A stretch of DNA of 64,000 nt from the NCBI RefSeq assembly GCF_019049245.1, contig NZ_JAGMUK010000064.1:1-64000 (forward strand), in the 5' to 3' direction. The notes below the pieces were generated by a model, which did not search any database, was not told the origin of the DNA, and was given only the letters and a program-made list of their open reading frames with translations. The stretch is from Streptomyces sp. AC555_RSS877 (lineage in GTDB: Bacteria > Actinomycetota > Actinomycetes > Streptomycetales > Streptomycetaceae). The position numbers and the translations under genes are program-made. Shown here piece by piece: positions 17,141 to 26,219 of the stretch (position 1 is the first letter of the stretch; every line of letters starts with the position of its first letter).

Positions 17141-18301
17141 GTGGAACGTCGTACCCTCCTGCGTGCGGCCGTCATCGGCGGCTCCTCCGCCGCCCTCGGC
17201 GGAACCCTGTGGCGAGGCGCCGCGTACGCGGCCCCCGCCCAGCCCGGAGCCGGCCCGTACGGGGCCCTCGGCTCCCCCGACACCAACGGCATCAGACTCC
17301 CGAGCGGCTTCACCAGCCGGGTCGTCGCCCGCTCCGGCCAAACCGTCACCGGAACGTCGTACACCTGGCACAACGCCCCCGACGGCGGCGCCTGTTACGC
17401 CGACGGCACAGGCTGGATCTACGTCTCCAACTCAGAGATCAACCCGTCGGGCGGCGCGAGCGCGGTGAAGTTCTCGTCGACGGGCACGATCACGGGCGCG
17501 TACCGCATTCTCTCCAACACCCGGCAGAACTGCGCGGGCGGCAGGACGCCGTGGAACACCTGGCTGTCCTGCGAGGAGGTGTCGTTGGGCTACGTCTACG
17601 AGACGGACCCGTGGGGCGTCCAGTCGGCCACCCGCCGCGACGCTATGGGCCGCTTCAAGCACGAGGCGGCGGCCGCGGACCCGGTGCGCAGGGTGGTCTA
17701 CCTGACGGAGGACGAGACGAACGGCCGCTTCTACCGCTTCGTACCGACGAGCTGGGGCAACCTCTCCTCCGGCACCCTCCAGGTCATGGTGGCCGGCACC
17801 GCGACCTCAGGCTCCTTCACCTGGGCGAACGTCCCCGACCCGGACGGCTCCCCCACCACCACCCGCACCCAGGTCTCCGGCTCGAAGTCCTTCAACGGCG
17901 GCGAGGGCTGCTACTACGCCGACGACACGGTCTGGTTCACCACGAAGGGCGACAACCGCGTCTGGCAGCTCAACCTGCTGACGAACACGTACGAGCTGGC
18001 GTACGACGACTCTCTGGTGACAGGCGGCACCGCCCCGCTCACGGGCGTCGACAACATCACCGGCACCACCTCCGGCGACCTGTTCGTGGCGGAGGACGGC
18101 GGCACCATGGAGATCTGCGTGATCACCCCGACCGACGTGATCGCCCCCTTCCTCCGCATCGACGGTCAGTCCTCGTCGGAGATCACGGGCCCGGCGTTCT
18201 CCCCCGACGGCACGCGGCTGTACTTCTCCAGCCAGCGGGGGACGACTGGGAGTTCGTCGGGCGGGATCACGTATGAGGTGCGGGGCCCGTTCAGGACGTA
18301 A
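17141..18301 (+). CDS. PhoX-like (DUF839) secreted phosphatase, Tat substrate
   Basis: A 386-aa beta-propeller protein of the PhoX family, whose members are secreted calcium-dependent alkaline phosphatases. The N-terminus is a Tat signal (ERRTLLRAAVIGG, then a hydrophobic stretch to AYA-AP). Family signatures include NTWLSCEEV, GRFKHEAAA and GGEGCYYAD. GTG 17141 is preceded by TTGGAG at good spacing. The PHO-box-like repeats upstream fit induction under phosphate limitation. It is shorter than canonical PhoX, so loss of some propeller blades or a different activity is possible. Confidence 0.85.
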   Translation: MERRTLLRAAVIGGSSAALGGTLWRGAAYAAPAQPGAGPYGALGSPDTNGIRLPSGFTSRVVARSGQTVTGTSYTWHNAPDGGACYADGTGWIYVSNSEINPSGGASAVKFSSTGTITGAYRILSNTRQNCAGGRTPWNTWLSCEEVSLGYVYETDPWGVQSATRRDAMGRFKHEAAAADPVRRVVYLTEDETNGRFYRFVPTSWGNLSSGTLQVMVAGTATSGSFTWANVPDPDGSPTTTRTQVSGSKSFNGGEGCYYADDTVWFTTKGDNRVWQLNLLTNTYELAYDDSLVTGGTAPLTGVDNITGTTSGDLFVAEDGGTMEICVITPTDVIAPFLRIDGQSSSEITGPAFSPDGTRLYFSSQRGTTGSSSGGITYEVRGPFRT

Positions 18302-18394
18302 CACCGCACCACGATCACGAAATGAACACATCACCCACACAACTGGGTACGCAGCAATACGGTCATCCCCTCACGTAACACCTTGGGGGACGAC

Positions 18395-18871
18395 ATGAGC
18401 AACCCGTACCACCACCCCACGCAGCCCATGGGCCCGACCGCTTCCGGCCCCGCCCCCAAGTGGGCCCGGAAGCGGTACGTCCTGCCGGCGCTGGCATGGG
18501 CCCTCCTGGTCGGCATAGGCATCGGCGCCAGCGGCGACAACAAGACGACGGACGCGAAGCCGACGGCCGCCGAGCCACAGCCGACGGTCACCGTGACGGC
18601 AACGGCCGCGGCGGAGGAGACGGCCGAACCCGAACCGGCCGGCACCGTGACCGCCACGGAAACGGTCACGGTCAAAGTCAAGGTCAACGTCACCAGAACG
18701 GTCACCGCACAGCCGGCGGCAGGCAGCGACGACGGTTCCTCCGACGCGGACGTCTACTACGAGAACTGCACCGCGGTCCGAGCCGCGGGCGCCGCCCCCA
18801 TCCACCGCGGCGAACCCGGCTACGCGTCCCACCTGGACCGCGACAACGACGGCGTCGCCTGCGACACCTGA
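18395..18871 (+). CDS. Excalibur calcium-binding domain protein, membrane anchored
   Basis: A 158-aa protein with one membrane segment near residues 25-45. The middle is a low-complexity Val/Thr/Glu tract (TVTVTATAAAEETAEPEPAG and on). The C-terminus is an excalibur domain (YYENCTAVRAAGAAPIHRGE, then DRDNDGVACD) with the DxDxDG calcium loop and two cysteines. It probably exposes the domain outside the cell. ATG 18395 has GGGGGA directly upstream. The function of the family is not established. Confidence 0.88.
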   Translation: MSNPYHHPTQPMGPTASGPAPKWARKRYVLPALAWALLVGIGIGASGDNKTTDAKPTAAEPQPTVTVTATAAAEETAEPEPAGTVTATETVTVKVKVNVTRTVTAQPAAGSDDGSSDADVYYENCTAVRAAGAAPIHRGEPGYASHLDRDNDGVACDT

Positions 18872-19110
18872 CCCGTCAGTCCCTCCGGATCAACTCGGGG
18901 TCGATCCGCCGCCCGGCCAGGGGCAACGCCCACGAGCAGCGACGAGGAGCAGGGACTGGCCATCCCCGTCGTCCAGACGATCGCCGCTCGCCGGTTCCAG
19001 AGCAGCCTCCAGCCACTGCTGGTCGCCCTGGCACTCTGATCTCTCGTTTGGGATGGGCCAGGCACCGCAGGGCCCCGTGCCTCTGGCCACCGGTACCGCG
19101 TGCGCGCGCC
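18872..19110 (+). other. Possible remnant of a lost gene
   Basis: No complete gene is visible. A plus-strand stretch near 18937-19040 reads SDEEQGLAIPVVQTIAARRF and ends LLVALAL before a stop. It looks like the end of a decayed coding sequence, but I recognise no family. Confidence 0.25.
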
Positions 19111-19197
19111 GTGGACTGTACGGCTTCACCTGTCCGCATCTATGTCCTGTCCCCGGAGGAACGGCTGCTGGCGCAGTCCGGGCAGGTGCTGCCATGA
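19111..19197 (+). CDS. Possible small ORF coupled to the next gene
   Basis: A 28-codon frame with GTG start (VDCTASPVRIYVLSPEERLL and on) whose stop overlaps the next ATG (ATGA). It may be a real leader ORF or the tail of a lost gene. There is no clear ribosome binding site. Confidence 0.2.
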   Translation: MDCTASPVRIYVLSPEERLLAQSGQVLP

Positions 19198-19625
19198 CGA
19201 ACGCACCGCGCATTGACGATCTCGTGAAGGACACCGCGTCCAACAAGGTCGGTAGGGTCATGGGGTTCGTCGGGCCATACGTCCAACTGAGGCCATTCGG
19301 CGGCGGCAAGGAGTGGGACGCGCGGCTGGAACATCTGGGGCCGGTCGGCACGGCGGAGGCGCTGAGCGCAGGTGTAGCCGAAGCCAATGCCCGGTCCAGG
19401 AAACGAGTGGCCGTGGCCACTGGCACAGCTGCCTCAGTGTCCGAGGCCCGGGATACTCCGTCGACCGAGTGCGCGCTCGCCCAACGGCCCGGCTACGAGG
19501 AGCTGCACAACGCGTGCCACCAGACGCACGACGTATTCCTCCCTGGAGCCAACGGCATCCTTCTGGCGCCCGGTTGCAGCTGCCGCTGTCACACCACTGA
19601 CAAAGATCTTCACGCTGATCGATAG
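19194..19625 (+). CDS. Small hypothetical protein, paralogue of the 49.2-kb gene with an added Cys-rich tail
   Basis: A 143-aa protein. Residues 1-70 (RVMGFVGPYVQLRPFGGGKE) match the small protein encoded at 49164-49379, which lies in a WhiJ/AbaA-like regulatory cluster. Residues about 95-140 contain CALAQRPGYEELHNACHQT and end in CSCRCH, a Cys/His-rich segment that looks like the end of a different Streptomyces small-protein family. The gene may be a fusion. Its 3' end overlaps the convergent gene by 16 bases. The function is unknown. Confidence 0.75.
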   Translation: MTNAPRIDDLVKDTASNKVGRVMGFVGPYVQLRPFGGGKEWDARLEHLGPVGTAEALSAGVAEANARSRKRVAVATGTAASVSEARDTPSTECALAQRPGYEELHNACHQTHDVFLPGANGILLAPGCSCRCHTTDKDLHADR

Positions 19626-19936
19626 AACGTCAGGTGAATGAGCCCTTCGATGCCGCCCAGATGCGCCTGCAGGCTGGGGTCCGGGTTCGCGGTGGCCGTC
19701 GTCAACAGCACCCGCGCCTCCGGGTGTTCGAGGACATATAGCTCGTCTTCACCGTCGTCGCCTGGCTTCAGGTTGGACTGGATCTCGATCCGCCCGTCGA
19801 GGTTGTCAGCCAAGTGATAGACGCCCCGGTAGTCGCTCTCACGTTTGGTGAAGCGCCATCCGAAGCGGTCACTGACGAGCCGGACCAGCTCGTCGGCGGT
19901 GTGGGTGCTGGTTCCGTAGGTGTGGAAGTCGGTCAT
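19610..19936 (-). CDS. Small hypothetical protein
   Basis: A 108-aa soluble acidic protein (MTDFHTYGTSTHTADELVRL, then IEIQSNLKPGDDGEDELYVL). I do not recognise a family. TAGGGT stands ten bases before the ATG, so the transcript may have almost no leader. It lies downstream of the PPDK terminator in the same direction and overlaps the end of the convergent gene at 19194. Its codon usage is normal for the window. Confidence 0.75.
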   Translation of the reverse strand: MTDFHTYGTSTHTADELVRLVSDRFGWRFTKRESDYRGVYHLADNLDGRIEIQSNLKPGDDGEDELYVLEHPEARVLLTTATANPDPSLQAHLGGIEGLIHLTFYRSA

Positions 19937-19985
19937 CGTGCGACCGACCCTATGCCGCGAGGTCACCCGCGCAGAGGCAATGCCG

Positions 19986-20019
19986 AGAGGGCGGCACCCC
20001 GCACAGGGTGCCGCCCTCT
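19986..20019 (-). terminator. Strong terminator hairpin after ppdK
   Basis: A perfect 14-bp stem, AGAGGGCGGCACCC paired with GGGTGCCGCCCTCT, with a 6-base loop. It lies 120 bp downstream of the PPDK stop codon and just upstream of the small minus-strand gene. It is the clearest hairpin in this part of the window. Confidence 0.85.
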
Positions 20020-20139
20020 CTTCGTGCTCCGGTACCGCCGCCCATCGGTGAGGGTCGGTCGGGGACGGTTGGCGGTTCCGGCGTTCAGCGGGCCGAGGCC
20101 TCCGCGGGTCAAAGCCTCCGCCGCCAAGGCCCGTCGGGC

Positions 20140-22887
20140 CTACCGGTGGTCGCTCCCCGCCGACTGCGAAGCCGCGCGCCCCGCCTCCAGGCGTGCCACC
20201 GGGATCCGGAAGGGCGAGCAGGAGACGTAGTCCAGTCCGACCTCGTGGAAGAAGTGGACGGACTCGGGGTCGCCGCCGTGCTCGCCGCAGACGCCGAGCT
20301 TCAGGTCGGGGCGCGTCGCGCGGCCCGCCTCCACGGCCAGCTTCACCAGCGAGCCCACGCCGTCCTTGTCGATCGTCTCGAAGGGGGAGACGCCGAAGAT
20401 GCCCTTCTCCAGGTACGCCGTGAAGAACGAAGCCTCCACGTCGTCCCGGCTGAAGCCCCACACGGTCTGGGTCAGGTCGTTCGTGCCGAAGGAGAAGAAC
20501 TCCGCGGCCTCGGCGATCTGACCGGCGGTCAGGGCGGCGCGCGGCAGTTCGATCATCGTACCGATCGCCAGCTTGAGTGACGTGCCCGTGGCGGCCTCGA
20601 CCTCGGCCACCACCTGGTCGGCCTCCTCGCGGACGATCTCCAGCTCCTGGACCGTGCCCACCAGCGGGATCATGATCTCGGCGCGCGGGTCGCCCTTCGC
20701 GGCCTTACGCTCGGCCGCGGCCTCGGCGATCGCCCGTACCTGCATGGTGAACAGGCCGGGGATGACCAGGCCCAGGCGCACGCCGCGCAGGCCGAGCATC
20801 GGGTTCTGCTCGTGCAGGCGGTGGACGGCCTGGAGCAGGCGCAGTTCGTTCTCGTGGGGCTCCTGGCGGGACTCGGCCAGTGCCACGCGGACGGAGAGTT
20901 CCGTGATGTCCGGCAGGAACTCGTGCAGCGGCGGGTCAAGGAGCCGGACCGTCACCGGGAGGCCGTCCATCGCCGAGAAGAGCTCCACGAAGTCTTTCTT
21001 CTGGAGGGGGAGCAGCGCCTTCAGCGACTCCTCGCGCTCGGTCTCCGTGTCGGCCAGGATCAGCCGCTCGACCAGCTCACGGCGGTCACCGAGGAACATG
21101 TGCTCCGTACGGCACAGACCGATGCCCTGGGCGCCGAAGCGACGGGCGCGCAGCGCGTCCTCGGCGTTGTCGGCGTTGGCCCGGACACGGAGGCGGCGCT
21201 TCCGGTCCGCGAAGGCCATGATCCGGTGGACCGCCTCGACCAGTTCGTCGGCGTCGTTGGCGCCCGCGTGCATCCGGCCCTCGAAGTACTCCACCACCGG
21301 GGACGGGACGACCGGGACCTCGCCCAGGTAGACCTTGCCCGACGACCCGTCGATGGAGATCAGGTCGCCTTCCTCCACCACGTGCCCGCCCGGCACTGTC
21401 ATCCGACGCCGCTTGGTGTCGACTTCCAGTTCCTCCGCGCCGCACACACAGGTCTTGCCCATGCCGCGCGCGACGACCGCCGCGTGGGACGTCTTGCCGC
21501 CGCGCGAGGTCAGGATGCCCTCGGCCGCGATCATGCCGTCGAGGTCGTCGGGGTTCGTCTCGCGGCGGACCAGGATCACCTTCTCGCCCGAACGCGACCA
21601 CTTCACGGCGGTGTACGAGTCGAAGACCGCCTTGCCGACCGCCGCGCCCGGTGACGCCGCGATGCCCCGGCCGACCTTCGCCACCTTCGTGTCCTCGTCG
21701 AAGCGCGGGAACATCAGCTGGGCCAGCTGGGCGCCGGTCACTCGCTGGAGCGCCTCGGCCTCGTCGATCAGGCCCTGGTCCACGAGCTGCGTGGCGATAC
21801 GGAACGCCGCTCCCGCGGTGCGCTTGCCGACGCGGGTCTGAAGCATCCACAGCTGACCGCGCTCGATGGTGAACTCGATGTCGCAGAGGTCCTTGTAGTG
21901 GTTCTCCAGCGTCTCCATGATCTGCATGAGCTGGTCGTACGACTTCTTGTCGATCGTCTCCAGCTCGGCCAGGGGGACGGTGTTGCGGATGCCCGCGACG
22001 ACGTCCTCGCCCTGGGCGTTCTGAAGGTAGTCGCCGTACACGCCCTGGTGGCCCGAGGCGGGGTCACGGGTGAAGGCCACGCCCGTGCCGGAGTCGGGGC
22101 CGAGGTTGCCGAAGACCATCGAGCAGACGTTGACCGCGGTGCCCAGGTCGCCCGGGATGCGCTCCTGGCGGCGGTAGAGCTTGGCGCGGTCGGTGTTCCA
22201 GGAATCGAAGACCGCGTGGATGGCGAGGTCCATCTGCTCGCGCGGGTCCTGCGGGAAGTCCCGGCCGGCCTCGGTCTTGACGATCTTCTTGAAGCGGGTG
22301 ACCAGCTTCTTCAGGTCCGCGGCTTCCAGCTCGGTGTCGACGGTGACCTTCTTGGCCGTCTTCGCCGCCTCCAGCGCGTCCTCGAAGAGGTCGCCGTCGA
22401 CGCCGAGGACGGTCTTGCCGAACATCTGGATGAGGCGGCGGTAGGAGTCCCAGGCGAAGCGGTCGTCGCCGGCCTGCTTGGCCAGGCCCTGGACCGACTT
22501 GTCGGAGAGCCCGATGTTCAGGACCGTGTCCATCATGCCGGGCATGGAGAACTTGGCGCCGGAGCGGACCGAGACCAGGAGCGGGTCGTCGGCCTGGCCG
22601 AGCTTCTTGCCCATGCGCTGCTCCAGCGCGTCGAGGTGCGCACTCACCTCGTCACGCAGTGCCGCCGGCTCGTCGCCGCTGTCGAGGTAGACCTTGCACG
22701 CCTCGGTGGTGATCGTGAAGCCCGGAGGCACCGGAAGGCCCAGGTTGGTCATCTCGGCGAGGTTGGCACCCTTGCCGCCGAGGAGGTCCTTGAGCTCTTT
22801 GTTGCCCTCGGTGAAGTCGTAAACGAACTTCACGCTCTCAACGCTGGTGCCGTGCTCAGCTACCTGGGGATCTTTGTTTTCCGACAC
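20140..22887 (-). CDS. ppdK: Pyruvate, phosphate dikinase
   Basis: This enzyme reversibly converts pyruvate, ATP and phosphate to PEP, AMP and pyrophosphate. Its 915 aa is the usual length. The ATP-grasp domain is N-terminal (VYDFTEGNKELKDLLGGKGA, with SVRSGAKFSMPGMMDT). The phosphohistidine domain carries the swivelling His near residue 467 (TSRGGKTSHAAVVARGM). The C-terminal PEP/pyruvate TIM barrel has the acid/base Cys near residue 867 (GVCGEHGGDP). It is monocistronic and ends with a strong hairpin. Confidence 0.97.
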   Translation of the reverse strand: MSENKDPQVAEHGTSVESVKFVYDFTEGNKELKDLLGGKGANLAEMTNLGLPVPPGFTITTEACKVYLDSGDEPAALRDEVSAHLDALEQRMGKKLGQADDPLLVSVRSGAKFSMPGMMDTVLNIGLSDKSVQGLAKQAGDDRFAWDSYRRLIQMFGKTVLGVDGDLFEDALEAAKTAKKVTVDTELEAADLKKLVTRFKKIVKTEAGRDFPQDPREQMDLAIHAVFDSWNTDRAKLYRRQERIPGDLGTAVNVCSMVFGNLGPDSGTGVAFTRDPASGHQGVYGDYLQNAQGEDVVAGIRNTVPLAELETIDKKSYDQLMQIMETLENHYKDLCDIEFTIERGQLWMLQTRVGKRTAGAAFRIATQLVDQGLIDEAEALQRVTGAQLAQLMFPRFDEDTKVAKVGRGIAASPGAAVGKAVFDSYTAVKWSRSGEKVILVRRETNPDDLDGMIAAEGILTSRGGKTSHAAVVARGMGKTCVCGAEELEVDTKRRRMTVPGGHVVEEGDLISIDGSSGKVYLGEVPVVPSPVVEYFEGRMHAGANDADELVEAVHRIMAFADRKRRLRVRANADNAEDALRARRFGAQGIGLCRTEHMFLGDRRELVERLILADTETEREESLKALLPLQKKDFVELFSAMDGLPVTVRLLDPPLHEFLPDITELSVRVALAESRQEPHENELRLLQAVHRLHEQNPMLGLRGVRLGLVIPGLFTMQVRAIAEAAAERKAAKGDPRAEIMIPLVGTVQELEIVREEADQVVAEVEAATGTSLKLAIGTMIELPRAALTAGQIAEAAEFFSFGTNDLTQTVWGFSRDDVEASFFTAYLEKGIFGVSPFETIDKDGVGSLVKLAVEAGRATRPDLKLGVCGEHGGDPESVHFFHEVGLDYVSCSPFRIPVARLEAGRAASQSAGSDHR

Positions 22888-23138
22888 GGGTCTCGACTCC
22901 TCGAGGACGCGGTGGCTGCCCTGACGAGCAGGAACATACCCAGATCAAAGGCTTATGGGTACGTCCACTTGCCCGTCATACGCCTGTAACCACTCGTGCG
23001 CCACCGGATCGAAAGTCGAAGCGTGGCAAGCGAATACGGGCGCATGTTTTCACTTCTTGAACGCAAGAGCGCTCACTTTCCCAAAATTCGGCTCACATGA
23101 GCGGCTGTAGGCCCGTCCGTTTTCGATCGATGAACGAT
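22888..23138. other. Upstream region of ppdK
   Basis: A 250-base non-coding region with lower GC than its surroundings (stretches such as GCATGTTTTCACTTCTTG). It must hold the ppdK promoter, but no single -35/-10 pair stands out. Confidence 0.4.
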
Positions 23139-23167
23139 CAAGGGGTGGCACTGAGTGCCACCCCTTG
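23139..23167 (-). terminator. Perfect 12-bp hairpin between the ROK gene and ppdK
   Basis: CAAGGGGTGGCA pairs with TGCCACCCCTTG around the loop CTGAG. It lies 138 bp beyond the stop codon of the ROK gene and 250 bp upstream of ppdK. It is probably the ROK transcript terminator. The 23168-23304 stretch shows no gene. Confidence 0.75.
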
Positions 23168-23304
23168 GAGAAGTGCAGTCGATCACGATCCGCTCATCTG
23201 AGCGCAACCCTTATCAGGGGTGGCGATAATCACGCTGTCACAGGCGCCGGGATTTCACCATGCGGACGTGTCTTGGGAGCGAAACACGCCGGAAAAGATC
23301 GTGG

Positions 23305-24537
23305 TCACACCCCCAGCGCGGCCAGTCGTTCCTCCACCCGCTCCGGCGCGTACAGGTGCTCCACGACCATCGCCCCCGCCCCGACCAGTCCCGCCCGCTC
23401 CCCCAGCCGCGAGGTCACGACGTCCAGATGAGCGGTGGAGCGCGGCAGCGCCCGCTGGTAGAGCAGTTCGCGTACGCCCGTGAGGAAGGCGGTTCCGGCC
23501 AGATCCCCCGCGATCATCAGGACGCCGGGGTTCAACAGCGTCACGACCGTCGCCAGGACGTCCCCGACCTGCCGGCCCGCGTCCCGCGCGAGGGCCGCCG
23601 CCTCCGGGTGCCCGGACGCCAGCAGGTCCCGCACATCCGAGCCGGACGCCGCCGGCACCCCGGACTCGGCCAGTCGCCGCGCCACGGCGCCACCGCTGGC
23701 GACGGCGGCGAGGCAGCCGTAGGAGCCGCAGCGGCACAGCGCGTCGGCGCCCGCGGGGACCCGGATGTGGCCGAGGTCGCCCGCGCCTCCGTCGATGCCG
23801 CGGTAGATCGAGCCGTCGACCACGACTCCCGCTCCGATGCCCGTCGACACCTTCACCAGCACGAAGGCCGAGCAGTCGGCGTATCTCGTGTGCTGTTCGC
23901 CGTACGCCATGAGGTTGGCGTCGTTGTCGACCAGCACCGGGACCGGCCCGGCGCCGGAGTGTTCGGTGAAGGCCCTCGCCAGGCGGCCTCTTATGTCGTA
24001 GCCGTCCCAGCCGGGCATGATCGGCGGCTGTACGACCCGGCCGGTGTCGGTGTCGACGGGGCCCGGCACCGCGAGGCCGATGCCGCAGACCTCGTCCGGC
24101 CGGTGGCCGGCCTTCTCCAGGAGCTCGGCGAACCAGCGGCCGATTTCGCCGAGCACGACGTCGGGGCCGTCCTCGACGACCGGCGTGCCGCTGTGCTCGG
24201 CGAGGATCTCGCCGCTCAGCGACAGGACGGCCGCACGGGCGTGCCGGGTGTCGAGGTCGGCGGAGAGGACGACCGCGTGCGCGTCGTCGAACTCGAGGGT
24301 GATGGAGGGCCGTCCGCCGAGGGGTGAGTCGACGGGGCCGCCGGCGCCCTCGCGGAGCCAGCCGGCGCGGAAGAGGCGGTCGAGGCGGTGGCCGACGGTG
24401 GCGCGGGAGAGACCGGTGGCCTGCTGCAGGGCGCCGCGGGTGGTGGCACGGCCGCTGCGCACCAGTTCGAGCAGATCTCCGGCGCTCGCCTGACTTCCCG
24501 TTCTGCCGGTCCTGCCGGGTCGTCCGGTCATGCGCAC
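23305..24537 (-). CDS. ROK family transcriptional regulator
   Basis: A sugar-responsive repressor of 410 aa. The N-terminal winged helix (residues about 18-70, TRGALQQATGLSRATVGHRL) is followed by the ROK sugar-kinase-like fold (LSADLDTRHARAAVL, VLVDNDANLMAYGE). The zinc site region is visible as GHIRVP followed by CRCGSYGCL, the CxCGxxGC motif. It is divergent from two carbohydrate-active genes and probably controls them through the AT-rich dyad in the shared intergenic region. Confidence 0.93.
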   Translation of the reverse strand: MRMTGRPGRTGRTGSQASAGDLLELVRSGRATTRGALQQATGLSRATVGHRLDRLFRAGWLREGAGGPVDSPLGGRPSITLEFDDAHAVVLSADLDTRHARAAVLSLSGEILAEHSGTPVVEDGPDVVLGEIGRWFAELLEKAGHRPDEVCGIGLAVPGPVDTDTGRVVQPPIMPGWDGYDIRGRLARAFTEHSGAGPVPVLVDNDANLMAYGEQHTRYADCSAFVLVKVSTGIGAGVVVDGSIYRGIDGGAGDLGHIRVPAGADALCRCGSYGCLAAVASGGAVARRLAESGVPAASGSDVRDLLASGHPEAAALARDAGRQVGDVLATVVTLLNPGVLMIAGDLAGTAFLTGVRELLYQRALPRSTAHLDVVTSRLGERAGLVGAGAMVVEHLYAPERVEERLAALGV

Positions 24538-24549
24538 CCCCTTGTGTTT

Positions 24550-24590
24550 CTCAAGCTTGCATTACATATTGAGTTTTGCGTGTTAAATAG
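24550..24590 (+). promoter_or_regulatory. AT-rich control region with dyad between the ROK and glycosidase genes
   Basis: CTCAA (24550) and TTGAG (24569) form a 24-bp dyad that includes the palindrome CAAGCTTG (24552-24559). TTGCAT (24558) and TTAAAT (24583), 19 bp apart, are a possible promoter. The AT content is far above the local average. It is the likely ROK operator. Confidence 0.5.
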
Positions 24591-24650
24591 ACGTAACCCT
24601 ACGGTAGCCACTGCCGAACTGGTCGGCCGTACGTCTTCGGGGAGCCTTGA

Positions 24651-26219
24651 GTGGATCGCGCAACGCAGCTCACCGCCCGCAACACCGGGCACTTGACGCC
24701 CGTACGCACCTTTTCCTCACCACCGTATTCCGGGCACGGTGAGGTGCCGGGACCTCAGGCCGTTGCATACGATCCGCCGTCCGCGACACATGCGCCGCCG
24801 ACGGCACGTTCCCTGCACGTCAGGGCCGCCCGGGTACTGGAAGGCAACTGGACCGGCACCTCCACGGTGCCCTCGCACGGCCTGTACCCGCACCAGTGGT
24901 CCTGGGACTCGGCGTTCATCGCGATCGGCCTGCGCCACCTGTCGCCGCTGCGGGCGCAGACGGAGCTGGAGACGCTGCTGAGCGGCCAGTGGGCGGACGG
25001 GCGGATCCCGCACATCGTCTTCAACCCCTCCGTCCCCCTCGACGCGTACTTCCCGAGCCCCGACTTCTGGCGCTCCTCGACCGCGGGGCGCGCTGCGGGC
25101 GCCCCGCGCACCGTACAGACCTCGGGCATCGTGCAGCCACCGGTGCACGCGCTGGCCGCGTGGCTGGTGCACTGCGCCGACCCGGGGCTGTCACGGGCGC
25201 GTGGCTTCCTCGCCGGGGTGTATCCGCGGCTCGCCGCCTGGCACCGGTATCTGCTGCACCGGCGGGACCTGGGCGGGGGGTCGCTGGCGTCCGTCGTGCA
25301 CCCCTGGGAACAGGGTATGGACAACAGTCCCTGCTGGGACGCCCCGCTGAGCAGGATCACACCGGCTCCCGCCCGCTCCTTCCGCCGCGCCGACCTGGAC
25401 CACGGGGCGCCGGAGGACCGGCCGACGGACCTGGACTACGGGCGGTACGTACGGCTGGCGAGCGACTACCGGGACGGCGGGTACGCCGACGGGGCAAACG
25501 AGGGGGCGGCCCGCAGGGCCTCGGTTGAGGGCGGTGGTGGGAGACGGGCGGGCGAGTTCGCCGTCGAGGACCCCGCGTTCAACGCCCTGCTCATCGCCTC
25601 CGAGCACGCTCTCGCGCGGATCGCGCAGGAGCTGGGCGCCACCGGGACGGCCCGGCACGCGCGGGCCGAGCGGCTGACGGCGGCGCTGATCGACCGGCTG
25701 TGGGATCCGGCGGAGGGGATGTTCTTCTGCCGGGACGTGCGGGGCGGGGGGCTGATCCGCGAGCGCAGTGTCTCCGGGCTCGTTCCGCTGCTGCTGCCCG
25801 GTCTGCCGCGAGAGACCACGGACGCGCTCGTGCGCACGCTGGGTGGGGCGCACTTCGGGCTCGGTGACTCGACCCGCCTGGTCCCGAGCTACGACCTGCT
25901 CGGCGAGGCCTTCGACCCGCACCGCTACTGGCGCGGCCCGGCCTGGTTCAACACCGGCTGGCTGGTGGAGCGCGGGCTGCGCACGCACGGCGAACAGGGG
26001 CGGGCCGACGCCCTGCGCCAGGCCGTCCTGGACACCGCCGACACCTCCGACTTCGCGGAGTACGTCGACCCGTACACCGGGGAGGCCTGCGGGGCGACCG
26101 GCTTCAGCTGGACCGCCGCGCTCACGCTCGACCTGCTGCACACCGGCCCGGGGGACGACATGTCCCCCACGGGCATCCGGACGTTCGAGATGAGTGACAG
26201 GGGAGGGGACCGGGGATGA
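24651..26219 (+). CDS. GH63-like (mannosylglycerate hydrolase type) glycosidase
   Basis: A 522-aa (alpha/alpha)6-barrel glycosidase. Recognisable family blocks are HQWSWDSAFIAIGL near residue 82, GRIPHIVFNP, HPWEQGMDNSPCWD near residue 217 and YWRGPAWFNTGWLV near residue 427. These are shared with GH63 and MGH1-type mannosylglycerate/glucosylglycerate hydrolases. There is no signal peptide, so it is probably cytoplasmic. The stop overlaps the next start (ATGA). GTG 24651 has GGGGAG upstream. The exact substrate is not determined. Confidence 0.85.
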   Translation: MDRATQLTARNTGHLTPVRTFSSPPYSGHGEVPGPQAVAYDPPSATHAPPTARSLHVRAARVLEGNWTGTSTVPSHGLYPHQWSWDSAFIAIGLRHLSPLRAQTELETLLSGQWADGRIPHIVFNPSVPLDAYFPSPDFWRSSTAGRAAGAPRTVQTSGIVQPPVHALAAWLVHCADPGLSRARGFLAGVYPRLAAWHRYLLHRRDLGGGSLASVVHPWEQGMDNSPCWDAPLSRITPAPARSFRRADLDHGAPEDRPTDLDYGRYVRLASDYRDGGYADGANEGAARRASVEGGGGRRAGEFAVEDPAFNALLIASEHALARIAQELGATGTARHARAERLTAALIDRLWDPAEGMFFCRDVRGGGLIRERSVSGLVPLLLPGLPRETTDALVRTLGGAHFGLGDSTRLVPSYDLLGEAFDPHRYWRGPAWFNTGWLVERGLRTHGEQGRADALRQAVLDTADTSDFAEYVDPYTGEACGATGFSWTAALTLDLLHTGPGDDMSPTGIRTFEMSDRGGDRG

